Source of the DNA: Lycocorax pyrrhopterus obiensis
Lineage: Eukaryota; Chordata; Aves; Passeriformes; Paradisaeidae
Reading direction: 5' to 3'
DNA: 64,000 bases
NCBI GenBank assembly: GCA_014706295.1
Contig: JACSVZ010000016.1
Coordinates: 8,847,168-8,911,167, forward strand
Below the pieces are notes generated by a model. That model was not told where the DNA came from, searched no databases, and worked only from the letters and a program-made list of their open reading frames with translations. The position numbers were made by a program, and so were the translations under genes. How positions within the stretch are numbered: position 1 is the stretch's first letter; each line of letters opens with the position of its first letter. This document shows, piece by piece, positions 12,531-24,600 of the stretch.

Positions 12531-15500
12531 CATTGCAATAATGGAAGTGGAGTACCTGCGTTTTAGGCTGCCTAGAAAAATGGGCGGGTTGGACTGACCT
12601 GTGCAGGCGTTGAAGAAGCAAAGGAGCACAGACTGATGGCCGTGGGTGCTGGGATGCTGTGCAGGTGCCTTGCCTGGAGCTGGATGGAGCACAGCCTTGC
12701 CTGGCATCATCAGTTTGCCTGATGGGCAGCAGGGCAGCTCTGTGACAAGCAACCAAGCAATGGCAGCAAAAGGCCGCTGCTTTGGAGTCAAGTAAGTTTG
12801 GATTTAAGTTTTGACTCTTGCTTTGTCTTTTCCCTAAATTCTACCCCACATCTGCAGAAATTTTTGCGTTTAATGAACCTGTGCTAATTCCAGTGCCAGT
12901 TGCTGTTCATCAGCTGCTTGGATCCCGTATACAAGTGTACACATGCTGTACCCTGGTCAGTTCTGTTTTTAACTGAATACTGTGCTTTGAACTTCAATGT
13001 TCATATATGGCAGCCAACTACAATTAGCTAGTTCATTAATTAACCAGAGAATTGTTACCTCTGGCGACATGCTTCAGCTTTGTTGTTCAAAGAAGGAGCA
13101 ACAGAAAACTGTTCAGTTTTCTAAGGAGGCTGGAGTAAAACTGTTCTGAAAATCTACTTCCCAGCATTTACTATGCCCTTGAAGGATGAATTGAGGCCAG
13201 TTGGCAGGCTTTTCTCCACAGAGATGACAAAACTGATAACATTTTATAAGCTCCCACTCCATATTTCTGTTTCTTGTGACTATTCTTAGAAAGCATAGTT
13301 TTTATGGGTGCTAATTGTACCATTAAAATGCCAACTACTCATGTCTTCTCCAAGAAAATTGCTGTAATACACACACTCACTAACACTTCTTTGGATCCCA
13401 GTGATGTGCTGGTGGGTGGGTGTGACCCATAGTGAGTGAACACTTGCAGCCTGTCTAAATTGAGGAGAGCAGACTAAAGCAAAGATGATGCAAGAAGCAC
13501 AGCACACTCTCCTCCCTCACCTGACTGGCAAGGCTTGAGTAAATTCTCGACATCAAGAGGACCCTGAATGCCCAGTCATGTCCTGCCATGGAAAGGTTAG
13601 AGGTCTCTTGTGCTACAGAGCATGTTTAGGGCCACAGCTTGAATGGAGATACTGGGGTTTGTGCTTTCCTCTATTTTGGAAGAAATTACGCAAGAAAATT
13701 TCTTGTTCTTTGCACCACTTCTAGAGTCTGGTGCAAAATAACTTCCCAGCATCATCAGAAAGGTAGGACATGCTCCCAGTTCTTAGGATTGTCTCAAATA
13801 AGGCATGACATTTGGTGTCTCTAACCTAAATGGTGTTAGGTCCTCAATCAGAGTCAACTCGTAGTCGCCTACTCTTCAGTCCCTGACCTACACTTGGCTG
13901 TTGAAAATTGCGGACTTTTCTGCAGACCTGTCCAGTAAAATGGGTCACGAAACAATGTCAGATAAATACCTTAATATGGGTCTATGAGGTGTTTCAGCTA
14001 TTTTGATAGGCTTATGACTGAAGCCTTGATTTACAGCCCTGTTTGTGACACAGACATCCCCTTCAGATCTGTTTTTTCCATTTCTTATGTAGCTCTCTTG
14101 TTGTTACTGTGCCTGCAGATGGTATCTCTCATTTGAGGAGATGGAAACACACATGAACAAATGCTATGTAGTGATGTAATGAGGCTGTTCAAAATAAAGC
14201 TATCACCTTCACAAGCCTAGAAGATGATTTGGATTGAGATGATGGACCCAGATGCCTGTGAGCTCCATCTTTCAAAACAAAGAGAAGTATGTAAAAGGTC
14301 TCAGGAGCAAAGAGCCTGAAGGTAAGCCCATCATTGACTATAGAGAGGCCACAAGGCTCCCAGCAAGGGAGCAGTGAACAGCCTGTTAATGGCAGTATCT
14401 GTATCTCTGGAGAGTGTTTGCCTTTTTTCTTGAAACTGTCTTGAAAGCATGAAGTATGAAAAATTACAGTTTGTTCTATTAAGTGCACATAATGGTTACA
14501 TGTGCTTAATGGCCTGCTGTCTCTTCCCACATCATGCCTAGGGCAAACAGCAGGTCACAGTGGTTGGAGAGGGATGGAGGAGGACAAGTGTGCAGCCATT
14601 CGCTGTGCCGAAGTGGGAGTCAGGCTGTCCTGTGCCTGTCTGCTGGAACAGCAGCCAGCCTACCCTCCCAAACCTGGCTCTGCTTTACATCTAGCCTGCT
14701 TTGTGGTTGCTGCTGCACTTGCTGCTGCTGCAATGGCACACAGTGTCTTGTATCAGGCACAGAACAAAGCTTCTGCTATAAGAGAAACATCGAGAAAGAA
14801 CAGCATTTTGAAACTCTGTGTTATTAAAAACTGCTCAGCTGCTATCTAGAAAGGTGCAAAGGGACCCTGTCCTTTAGGATGAAAAGCACGAGGCAACACA
14901 AGGCACAAGGGCAGCCTGGAGAGAAGAAATATTGTCTTTCATTGACGTTTCTGGGTGAGTCATTCCCCCTCGGTCTGACTCAGCACCGAGCTCTGCCGCA
15001 CTCCCCAGAACATCTCCCAGCTCACAGCAGCCACTGCCCCAGAGGAAGAAGCCCTGCTGGGTCTGCAGGGCACCCTGATGGCTCAGTGTGGCGACTTGGC
15101 CAAGTAGCTGTGCCAGGGCGTGTGGGGGCAGTGGGTCTGACCCTGACCTCCTTCTGCAGCTGAGCGCTTGGCAAAGTCTTGCTGACATCTGGCTGAAGCC
15201 CGGGTTTTCTAGAATTTACATGAAAAGCTTAACAGCAAAATGCCCAAATGAGACAGGAAAACCTTTTCATGATATGTAAACGTGTTGCTGCTCATTCCAA
15301 GTGCCGATCTAGATCTTTCCCATTTGCTGGGAGAGGCTGTCTGCATCGTGCTGCAAACCCCTGCCCATCTCCTGAGCAGCAGGAGCGGCTCCAGCTCTTC
15401 GGCTCTGCTGTTGCCATGGCTTTGCCCCAGTGTAAATGAGATCACAAGCTGGCTACCTGCCATTGTGTAAGGGTTTTTGTGAGAACTGAATTTTATGCTT

Positions 15501-15848
15501 GTCATTGTTTGCTTGGGTGTTTTTTCCCCAGCAAGATTAACAGGAGCACTGCTCACAAAATCGTCACCTTGAGAAAGATGTGGTGTTGATGTTTCCTTTA
15601 AAAGGGAAAACCAAAGGAAATAAAATAAATTAGAGAACCAAACAGTCTCTAAATTTGGGCACCGTGTCTCAGGGTGAGTTTTCAGTGGTTTTATATTCAG
15701 TGAAATGTCTGATAACTTCTGTTAGCACTTGGCTAAACAGAGGGCTGGGAGGCACAAGGTCCAAGATCAGCTCTCCAGATCTGCCACCAGTTATTCTGGA
15801 TAGATGGGGGTAAATGGCTGAATCTTTTGATGCTGATGCTTTTGTTAC

Positions 15849-15940
15849 GAAAAAAACAAAACAAAACAAAAAAACCCCAAAACAAACAAAAAAACCCCAA
15901 AGATATAAAATAAAAAAGAAAATAAAATCAAGAAAACAAC
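15849..15940. repeat. A-rich low-complexity tract with a 20-bp duplication
   Basis: The plus strand is almost all A with scattered C. A unit of the type ACAAACAAAAAAACCCCAAA occurs twice with a 20-base period (about 15861-15900). It could be a decayed retroposon tail, but no element body is recognisable on either side. Confidence 0.8.
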
Positions 15941-16949
15941 TGTATGTAATTTTTATATTTTGGCTCTTTAGAGGGCACTGATGAGGCCCTGGTATGGCAA
16001 CAGCCCTCTACCAGGAATACCTTAGGCAAAAATCTGTCTGTTTTTTAAAGTGGTAAGGGTATGAGTGGAGGTAAGAGATGTAGGTGTAGGCATAGTTGCA
16101 GGAGACATATTTGATGTGCAAAGAAGTTTTTTCCTATCCTTTATCCCCCTGTCTTATGTGACTGGGAATATTTTTTGGAACAGGACTTTTCCTTTCCATT
16201 TGGTTTTGTATAGCACTTAGATACTGAGTGCAGTACCTATCATATGTGCACAACATTCAGAACTTGTATGCTAGGAACTAAATTATTGGACTGTCTGAAC
16301 AAAAGCTACTTCTTTTAAAATGTTGCAATGTCTTCTGAAAAAGTTAAAATTCAAACATATTCACAAGTATTGCACCTCTAGAATCCCTTATGTGAGGACG
16401 TGTCTTCCTGTAAGAGAGTTATTTTTTATTTTCACTATCCTTTTATGGAGGTTTAAATTATCTTGAGTTATTCAATAAAACCCACAAAATTGCTCTTTAC
16501 GCAATTACTCAGAGAGAGTGTTCCACTATGTGACAGTCAGACAGCCACATAATATCCCTTTCATCTATAACTTTCTGGTACTTTTTCCCACAAAGTGTCT
16601 GAGAAGGTAAGACAAGTTCAATATATTCCAATAGACTCATGCTGGGCTGGGTGCTGCTGATGCCAAGGGAGAGAGTCTGGGGATTTCTGCATGGTCCAGA
16701 GTGGCCTATTCATTAGGATAAATAATGTGGATGTGTCTCACTGCCCTTACCAGGGTTCTCTGATCTGACTTGCTTTCAGAGAATAATTTCAAAGCATCCG
16801 ATTTCCTTTCTATCCTGAGCACTGACCTTCTGAGTGGTTTTTCCAGCATTCTCACATGAAAAATGTGAGGATGGTGATGACTCCAAGCATTTGAGACAGA
16901 CTTTTGTCTAAGGACTTGATGGGTTTTGAGGAACCCTTGCAGATGTGAG

Positions 16950-17150
16950 TTTGAGGGACTCAGGTTTGGAGTCTAGTCCTTATGGGTCCTGTAATTCTTG
17001 GATGAGACTCTTTGGTCTCTCTATGTCTCGGTTTCCAGCCTACAAAAGGAAGAAATTTCTCTGTTGCAGTGGGGTACTGTGAGCAAAAATAAGTTAAAAA
17101 TTATGAAGCACTCCAATACTATGGTAATGGGGGCTCTATAGCAAGGACGG
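16950..17150 (+). mobile_element. Ancient MIR-type SINE (amniote)
   Basis: Several landmarks of the MIR family occur in order: CTCAGGTTTGGAGTCTAGTCC, the CTCTCTATGTCTCGGTTTCC core (consensus CTCTGTGCCTCAGTTTCC), then TGTGAGCAAAAATAAGTT, GAAGCACTCC-AATACTATGG and GGGGGCTCTATAG, which matches the 3' end of amniote MIR copies. Divergence is high, as expected for an element older than the mammal-bird split or close to it. Confidence 0.65.
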
Positions 17151-18603
17151 GCAGAGAGCCAAGAAAGATTTTCACAATTTTTTTTACAAATTTCAGTGGT
17201 TTAATTTAGTTTTTGGAATCTAACGAGATAGAGCCAAATCCTTGATGGTAAAAATCAGAAGTTTTACTGATTCATTGAGAATCAGGCTGGTTGAAAACTT
17301 TGCAGGTATTTCTATGATTTCTATAAGCTTTCTGTGAGAAGAAGACTTTCCTGTGTGAGCCTGTGCATGGTGCATCAGCAGTAAGAGGATTTCAGAGCCA
17401 GTATCTTCCTGGATTCCGGCAAGATGCTCCAACATATGCACCTGCTGTGCCTGGTCAGTAAAGGCTCGGAGTTTTATTAAGTCTTGAAAAGCCCACAGGA
17501 AGGAAAAAAGGTTGAATATGTGTCTACCTCTGAAAAAAAGGGTAGTTTAAGATACATCAAAGTTTTCTTCATGGAAGAATATTGTTTTGCTTTCTATGTT
17601 TGCAGGCTGAACTCTTTTCAGCGTAAGATCCATTATGGTGTTTGTTGCACTGGTCTGGCTGAATAAATAGTTTGATGATAAACAGTCAAACATGGCAAGA
17701 AAACACGAAAAGCTGAGGTGCAGGTCCCCCAGCAGGGCTCTTTGAAGTCAGACTCGGTTTTGAAGTGCTCTTTAGGTTTTACTTACACCTTCCAGGAAGC
17801 CTCCCAGCTGGCAAGGAAGGTTTTCTCTCTCAGAGCTGCCTGCAGCCTGATTAAGGCCTGGCAGGTGGGTGAGGAGGGGATCTGCTCTTCCTTAGCTGCA
17901 TCCATGAACCCTGTTTGATTTCTAAACCCTTTCTGCTACTTAGGTTTCCCCTGGAATCCCAGTTAAATTGTATATTTGGTACTCAGGCTGTGGAGAAAGT
18001 GTGAACCACATGCATGGAAGCTGTAGGTTGCTGTGAATTTTCCCCGCACTACTAATGGAAATTCAGTGCTCTAACCCAGTTGTGAAAGCTAATTTGGTTT
18101 CATCATTTTGGCAGAAAATAATGTGTTAAGAGAGCCAAGGTCATCTTGCCTTGTGATTAAAAAGCGTGTGAGGTCTGAAGAGGCAGTGGGAGATCTCTCC
18201 TGTCTTGCATGGAGACTTTCAGCCATCTGCTTGTGAGAGTTTGTCCTCTGCAGTGCTGCAACAGGGCACAGGCGATATGAATGGGAATGCAGAGAAACGC
18301 ACCTTGTTCCCCTTCCCCTGCCAAGATACAGCTCCTTGCAGCTGCATACTGGAGCAGAAATGCCCCTGCTGATACCCTGGGTGCCTGTAAGCTCAGAGAA
18401 CTTAGTAGTGATGGAGAAGGAAAAAACAATATTAAAGGAAAAGTTAGAATTCATAGAAGGGAAGATGATTTTCTGCTGAAAACTTACATGCAAAGCAGGA
18501 ATTATGCCTTATTTGAACCAAAAATATGAGGAAAAAAGTTGTAATGTGTTTTTCTTTTATCAGAATAGAAAATATTTCCAAATGCTCTTATAAAGAATGA
18601 CAC

Positions 18604-18621
18604 TTTTATTTATTTATTTAT
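18604..18621. repeat. (TTTA)4 microsatellite
   Basis: Four perfect TTTA units. It sits in unremarkable intergenic DNA. Confidence 0.9.
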
Positions 18622-21600
18622 GTTTATTGGAAGAAAAAGAAAGCAAAATATTTTCGGAAGGCTGTGATCAGAATAAAGCAGTAAGGGTAGGCTTTATGCT
18701 GGATCACATTTCCAGGTTTTTTCATTCTGTAGATAAGCCAGGTGTTTGGAGTTTTCCTGCCTGCAGGAAACCAAGCTCTCTGCTGTCTGTGCCCTGTGCT
18801 GCCTTTGCCTGGCTCCCTGCGCTGGCACACGTAGCTCTGCAGAGCTCCTTCCTCTCCAGAAACAAAGGCCTGCTGGGGTTCCCTGCTCCACAGAGGAGAC
18901 CCAGAGGGTAAACCAGGCTTGAAGGTAGCTCCATTTCCTTGAATTACTTGCACCTGAATGGAGCTACCTGAGCATGTGCCAGTAACCCATTCCTGGGAAT
19001 TAGGCACTGCCCAGCCTGGCACCTTATCCTCATTGTTTAGGTGGTGCCCATTTCTTAGGAACAATGTTCACTTTTGACTTTGTGTTAAGAATGTTCTAAG
19101 TCTTGAAACTTTCTCTCTTTGATGGTGGAAGATATGTTGTAGTTAGTCTTGAGCAAGTTTGATTTTTCCATGATCATTTTATGTGTAATTACTCATAGCA
19201 GTGTATGAGGATACTTGCATGTATAATGAAAGCCATTTGGTTCCTTTACTTAATTCAATAAGAATTAATCTAAGAATTAAGATTTTTGTCTCTATATATG
19301 AGAAACGGACTTCATAAATAGCAGCCTTTGATACAACTAAGTTTTCGTATGTCTTCAAGATCAAACACATCAAATAAATCATATAAGTCAAGCCTCTTGT
19401 TCCCCAGTTGAATGAATGTGCTAAATCTAAGCTCTCTCAGGGCCAGAGTTTTGGTCAGAGGCATAAACAAATGCTTCTTCATCTAAGAGCAGAAATGTTT
19501 GTCACTGGGTAAAAGTTAGAAAACATTAAAATGTGAAACCAAACTAGCAAACAAAAACAGAAAAGTGTTTTCCTATATAATTACATGTAATCCTGTATAT
19601 GTAGTGAGAGTTCTGCAGATTCTACAACCCATAAAGTATTTGCTCCCACTACATAGAACAAGCAGGACAAGTAGGTTGTTCCTTATTCCCTACGAGCCGG
19701 GCTTGTGAATTCAGGTCAGCTCCCTGCAGTTAATTGTGTCCTGTGCTGACAGGTGAGCAGGGGAAAGGGGTTTGGAGGTGCAGACCTCCTGGGCTCTCCC
19801 CAGAGATGGCTGTCCCACAGGCAGCAGAGCAGATAATGAAAATCCTGGCAGGGAGGATTGCAAGTGAGAGCAGTGCAGGTTTACCAGTGAGTCATGGTGT
19901 AATGCTGGTAGCAGCAGGGTGCTTGCGTGGTGTGTTTGTGACAGTGTGAGTCAGAGAATGGAAGGATAAAGGTACAGGTTCCTGAGACTGGAAGTGGTGG
20001 TTAGTGCCTGTCCCAATACTTGAAACGTGTCCTTGTGCTGGTTCTCCAGAGAGGAGGCAGCTGGGGAAGCTTTGGTTAGGACACTTGGCCTCCAAGGTGG
20101 CTGGACACAAGCAGGCTCAGCAAGGGAAGTGGTATCACTGGCTTTAGCTTGACCCTGGACCTGGGCTCAGATGTTTCCCCTTGGTGAGAAGTTTCCACTT
20201 TAGACTTGCTTTGCAGCACAGGGAGAGCTGACTTGCTCCTCTCTGCGGAGCCAAAGTCAGCCATTTCCCTGGAAGAAGTGGAAAATTCAGAGCAACATGC
20301 ATACCGCTTTATCTGCCCACCAAAATAAAGCTATTGGGAACAGAAAGGCATAGGCCTGGAGGAAGGATGATATAGAAGCAATAACAATGCTGTTTCTGAT
20401 CCTTCACCACTTCTTTTACAGCCTGGATGCTGCTTGATTAGGAATTTGAAGTGCCAGCTTTTCTTGCCTGCATTTGTTTGCCATCTCTCCTGTGGTGGTA
20501 CAGCACCGAGGCATTGCCCCTGTCTTGTGCAGCTGCTGATTTTCTCTTTACGGCATGCCTCCCATCAGAGGAGCAAATACCGATTCTTCTAACCAGTATA
20601 AGAAATAGCAGTCAAGTCAAGATACAGCAGAAAGGTGTGGCAGGAATAACTCTAGAACATCTCAGAGACCAGTACTCCCCATAGGCTCAGATACACCAGA
20701 GACCATTGCCTGCTGGCCAGTTAGGGTCACAAATGGTTGTGCAGGGTATGACTGTGCTCAGGACTTTCTTTCTCCATGGAGCTCACAGGGCTGTTTTCAG
20801 TGCCCTGAGCCATTCTACGTGTTCCACTTCAGCAGAGTGACTCCTGAACCCATGTTGAGATGCTCCAGCTCTCATCCCCTCCCCACTTTCCTGTTAGCTC
20901 CTCTTGTCACTGCTTGTACCCGTGGCCACAAACATCAAAAACCATCCTTGTCACTCCAGCACTGTGTGGGTGCAGGCTGTTTCCCTTGGATGAGCTGGGT
21001 TCATAAACCAGGCCAAGGGAACTTAATCAAAAGGTGATTTTGAAGTGGTCTCAAACAGTTTCCCAATGCAGCCATTTGCCTCCTGCCCCACATCCTGATT
21101 CTGCTGGAAAGGTAAGCTGGGGAGACAGGGCGTGAGGTGCCACACAGAGGGTCCAGGGCTGCCTCATGAGTGTCTCTGGCTGGAGCTGCTGCTGCTCTGC
21201 CTCTCTGTTGCTAAGGAAGGTTTCTATGGCAAAGGCCCACCAAGAAAGTGAGAATTAGAGAGAGTTAACGTTCAAAACAGATGAGCTTGATAATGTCGGC
21301 AGCTGGCTTCTACAGGGGAAATAATCTGCTGGAAAGGAAGAGTGGCCGTCTTGGATGCTATGCACAGTAGGAGGTGCAGCTGGTGTGTTTGTCAGTTCAT
21401 CTCATTTTAATGTTGGTAGTTTGTGGTAAATACAAACTGTTAAATGAAATGTTGGTTGTGAGATATTGTCATTATAGGAGTCTTCTTGTAGGATGATAAG
21501 CTGTAAGCTTCAGTCGCACCTCAAAAACTCTTTCTGTCCCTTAGGTGTGTCCCCATCAGCTGGAGTAGAGAGTGGGGAAGCAAATGGGGTTTGAATCCCC

Positions 21601-24600
21601 TGAGTAAGAATGCTCCAGTCAAAGTGGGACTTTGACTACACACAAGACATCAAAAAATCTTGGCACCCCTGAGGCCTGCTAATACCTCAGAGCATCTTCC
21701 TCTGCAGCCTGCAATAGTCCTACAGTGGTGCTGGTCTGTTTTCTGTGTGTGCTGCAGAAGGACTTATGTCTCATCCCTTGTGCTCCGGGGTATCAGTGGT
21801 ACCATCAGTGATGCCTTTGGGCACTGAGTCTGGCATTTGGAGCACTCCACAGGAGACTGACTCTCCCACACCTGCACAGGTTTGAACACACAGTATCTCT
21901 TCTCGAGAAAGCATTTCACCCTTGTGCCAGGTGGAGGGAATCTGAGAGGCACAGAACTCCTGCACGTGGGACTGTGCCCGGTCAGTAGAGGCAGGTCACT
22001 GGGAAAAGATTACAGAGAACAAAAGGACACTCGTCCATCTCAGCGGTGGGCATCACATTCACTGGGGGTTTGCGCCATCTGAGGATGGACCTGTCTGCTG
22101 CACTTGTAATTCAGTGCAAGGACATGGTGGCTGATTGATGGATGGGGTCATGTGAAGTGGCTGCCTGGGACAGCAGGACACCGGGCTTGTGCAGGAGGGA
22201 TCTTCCAGTGCTACAGCCAGAGCTGCATGAGAGATCAGGCCCCAGGGAGTGTGGTGAGCCCCAACACTGTCAGCGTGCTGGATTGAGAGCCAGCAGAATG
22301 TCTGTTTATCAGATGTTATGTATGGAAAATGATCAGATTTGGGTTCAGAAACAGGTTTCCATGCAGCTGGATAGCCCTTGCAGGCTGGAGTTAACCCTGT
22401 GTAAATGAACCATCACTTACAGTTTCACACTGAAGTGGGACTTCTGAGATTGACGATTGCTTCTTGACAAAAGGTATGTGAAATCTCATGCTACTGAAAC
22501 CAGTTTTCCTTCTCAAGCTGTTTCTCAGTGCTGTTGGTCTCCCACCTTTAACAAGTTTTACATTTGCTGGGAGGAAAATTCATTATAAAATGGTATCCGC
22601 TACATCCCGTGACTGCTCTGCTCACCTGTAGCCTGCCTGCCTGCCCTTCCAGAAAGCTTGGGATAAGCCAACAGAAGTTCCTTTCCTTATGTGGTACTGC
22701 TCTGATTTTCTTTCCTTCTGCAAGCCTATGGATGGTGCTGCTAATTCACTTATGACATTAACCTGGCCAGAGGCTGTCCCACTCCTTGCTCACGGAGGCA
22801 GAGTCAGAAGATTGAACTCTTGAGGTTAAATGAGTGACCTGGCAGTTCTGCTCAGTATTTCTCTCTTGCTCTGTGGTGAATGGATGGTGGTTGGCCTTTA
22901 TGCAGCTGATTAGAGGAAAGTGGTTAGAGAAAAAGCCTGCATTAAGGCCAGCTGCTATTTTTGGGCTATGTGATGAGAGAAATACTGGCTCGGCCACCAT
23001 GCCTGCCCTCCACCCCTCTCAGGCTGAAGGATGGAGGAAGGCAGGGGCAAGCAGAGCCACGGTGGTTTTTCCACCCTCCCCCAGAGCCTGCAAGTCCCAC
23101 AGATTCTCTGTGATAAGAAATACCCCTGTGCTTGAGCCCCTGGTCCTGCCGCACTATGCTGGTGTTCCCGCCCTGTGGTGCCAGATCGCATATTTGAGTT
23201 TGGAAGCCTTGAATCCCTCCAGTGACTCACCCCAGTGTTCTCAGCACCATCCTGTAGAGCCAGCTCAGCCCTCACCCTGCTGTGCTGGGGAAGCATCTCC
23301 TCGTCCCCAGCCTTGAGCTCACTCTGCTGTGAGGTTTGCACTGCAGCGATCAGCTGGCTGGAGGCTGTCTCTGCCCAGCGCCCAGGGACCCTCCATCTCC
23401 CTGACCTCACGGGGGAGAGGGGCTGGACCAGCACAGACTTGGACAAAAGGAGGCACCTGCTTCTGCTCTTACTGAAATTTAGGGACATATGTGCTGTAAC
23501 TTTAACATTGGCTTTATCAATGTAAGGGTTAACTTGAAAGCTAAATACACTTCAAAGCTAATCTAACTGCCTTTAGGTAAATTTTTACATACCCTGGTAC
23601 TGCTCAGAGGCTTTCTTTCACACATTTCTTGCACTGCTGCAGAGATAACCACACAAATATGAGCGTGATCTCAGGGACACAGACCAAGGGCTTCCTCTTT
23701 GCTATGGGGACAGCAAAGAGATGTCACGCTCGCCTCGCGTTGCCTCAGCGTTACCTTGCTACAAGATAAATAAATCTTTGCTTAGAAGAAATAATTTTTC
23801 AAAGTTACAAAAGACTTCCTTAAAATGTGCATCCTACTGATTTCTCTTGCTCTTGGATGCTTAGACTTGGAAGGGCTTAACTCAAATCCTAAGTGGAAAG
23901 ATTGTTGGTGGGAAGCACTTCGCAGTGTGTTGGTTTTAAGAGGTGCAATAAACCACTGTAATGGTATGCCAATCCTCCATGCTGTTCCAAGGGATACTGC
24001 AGAGGACAGATACTGCATCTGTGATCTGGGCTCTAATCTTTCTGACAGCATCTTACTCAGACGTGCTTACCACAACTAAGAGTTATGGTTTTTTAATACG
24101 CATTATTCATAATTTAAAGATGTAGCTTAAAGACATCACAGACTGCTGCCAGAGTTGATATACAATCTGCAGAGGTTTATCCCCCATTAGGTATTACTGC
24201 AGAAGTGACTTAAATCTCCTCCTTCAGTTAAACAATTCTCTAAATGTCATCACTGTTTACAGTATTAGCAGAGCACTCAGTAGTGATGATCTGTGCTCTG
24301 ACAGCCTGGGAGCCCCTGCAAGCAGCCGGCAGATTTACACTTTGCTGAAAACTGGCTCATTATCTCCAGCAGAAAAATTCCTCTCATAAATAGTCTGGTG
24401 TGCTCAAGCTGCAAATGGACTTTGCATAGACTGTAAAAAAAAACTGTTTCCTGAACACACTCCTAGGTGTTTTAGCACTTCTTTGTTCTCCTTCCCAAAG
24501 GTGAGTGCACCAGGGCACAGGTGGCGGCCAGAGGCACTGGTGTGTGGTGCAGGCTGGAGAGCTGCAGTAGGAAGGGCTCATGGCCACTGGTGTGCTCATG

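Larger units (their letters stand above)
9882..16949. other. Gene-free intergenic DNA with a probable LTR
   Basis: No recognisable exon. Apart from the probable LTR at 12.06-12.53 kb and the A-rich tract at 15.85 kb, the region has only unique sequence, with a moderately GC-rich island at 14.5-15.4 kb where open frames up to 115 codons occur on both strands. These look like composition effects. The short hairpin CTCACAT-GAAAA-ATGTGAG lies at 16851-16869. Confidence 0.6.

Noticed and set aside
12584..12604. GGGTTGGACTGACCT, like the CR1 GGGTTGGACTAGATGACCT motif
   Set aside because: The match is short and the expected CR1 3' tail does not follow.
16851..16869. 7-bp perfect hairpin CTCACAT-GAAAA-ATGTGAG
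   Set aside because: Such a short hairpin is expected by chance in 64 kb and has no associated gene.
22834..23525. ORFs of 160 and 177 codons on opposite strands
   Set aside because: Both strands are open over the same GC-rich patch, no domain is recognisable and no splice or promoter context supports them.
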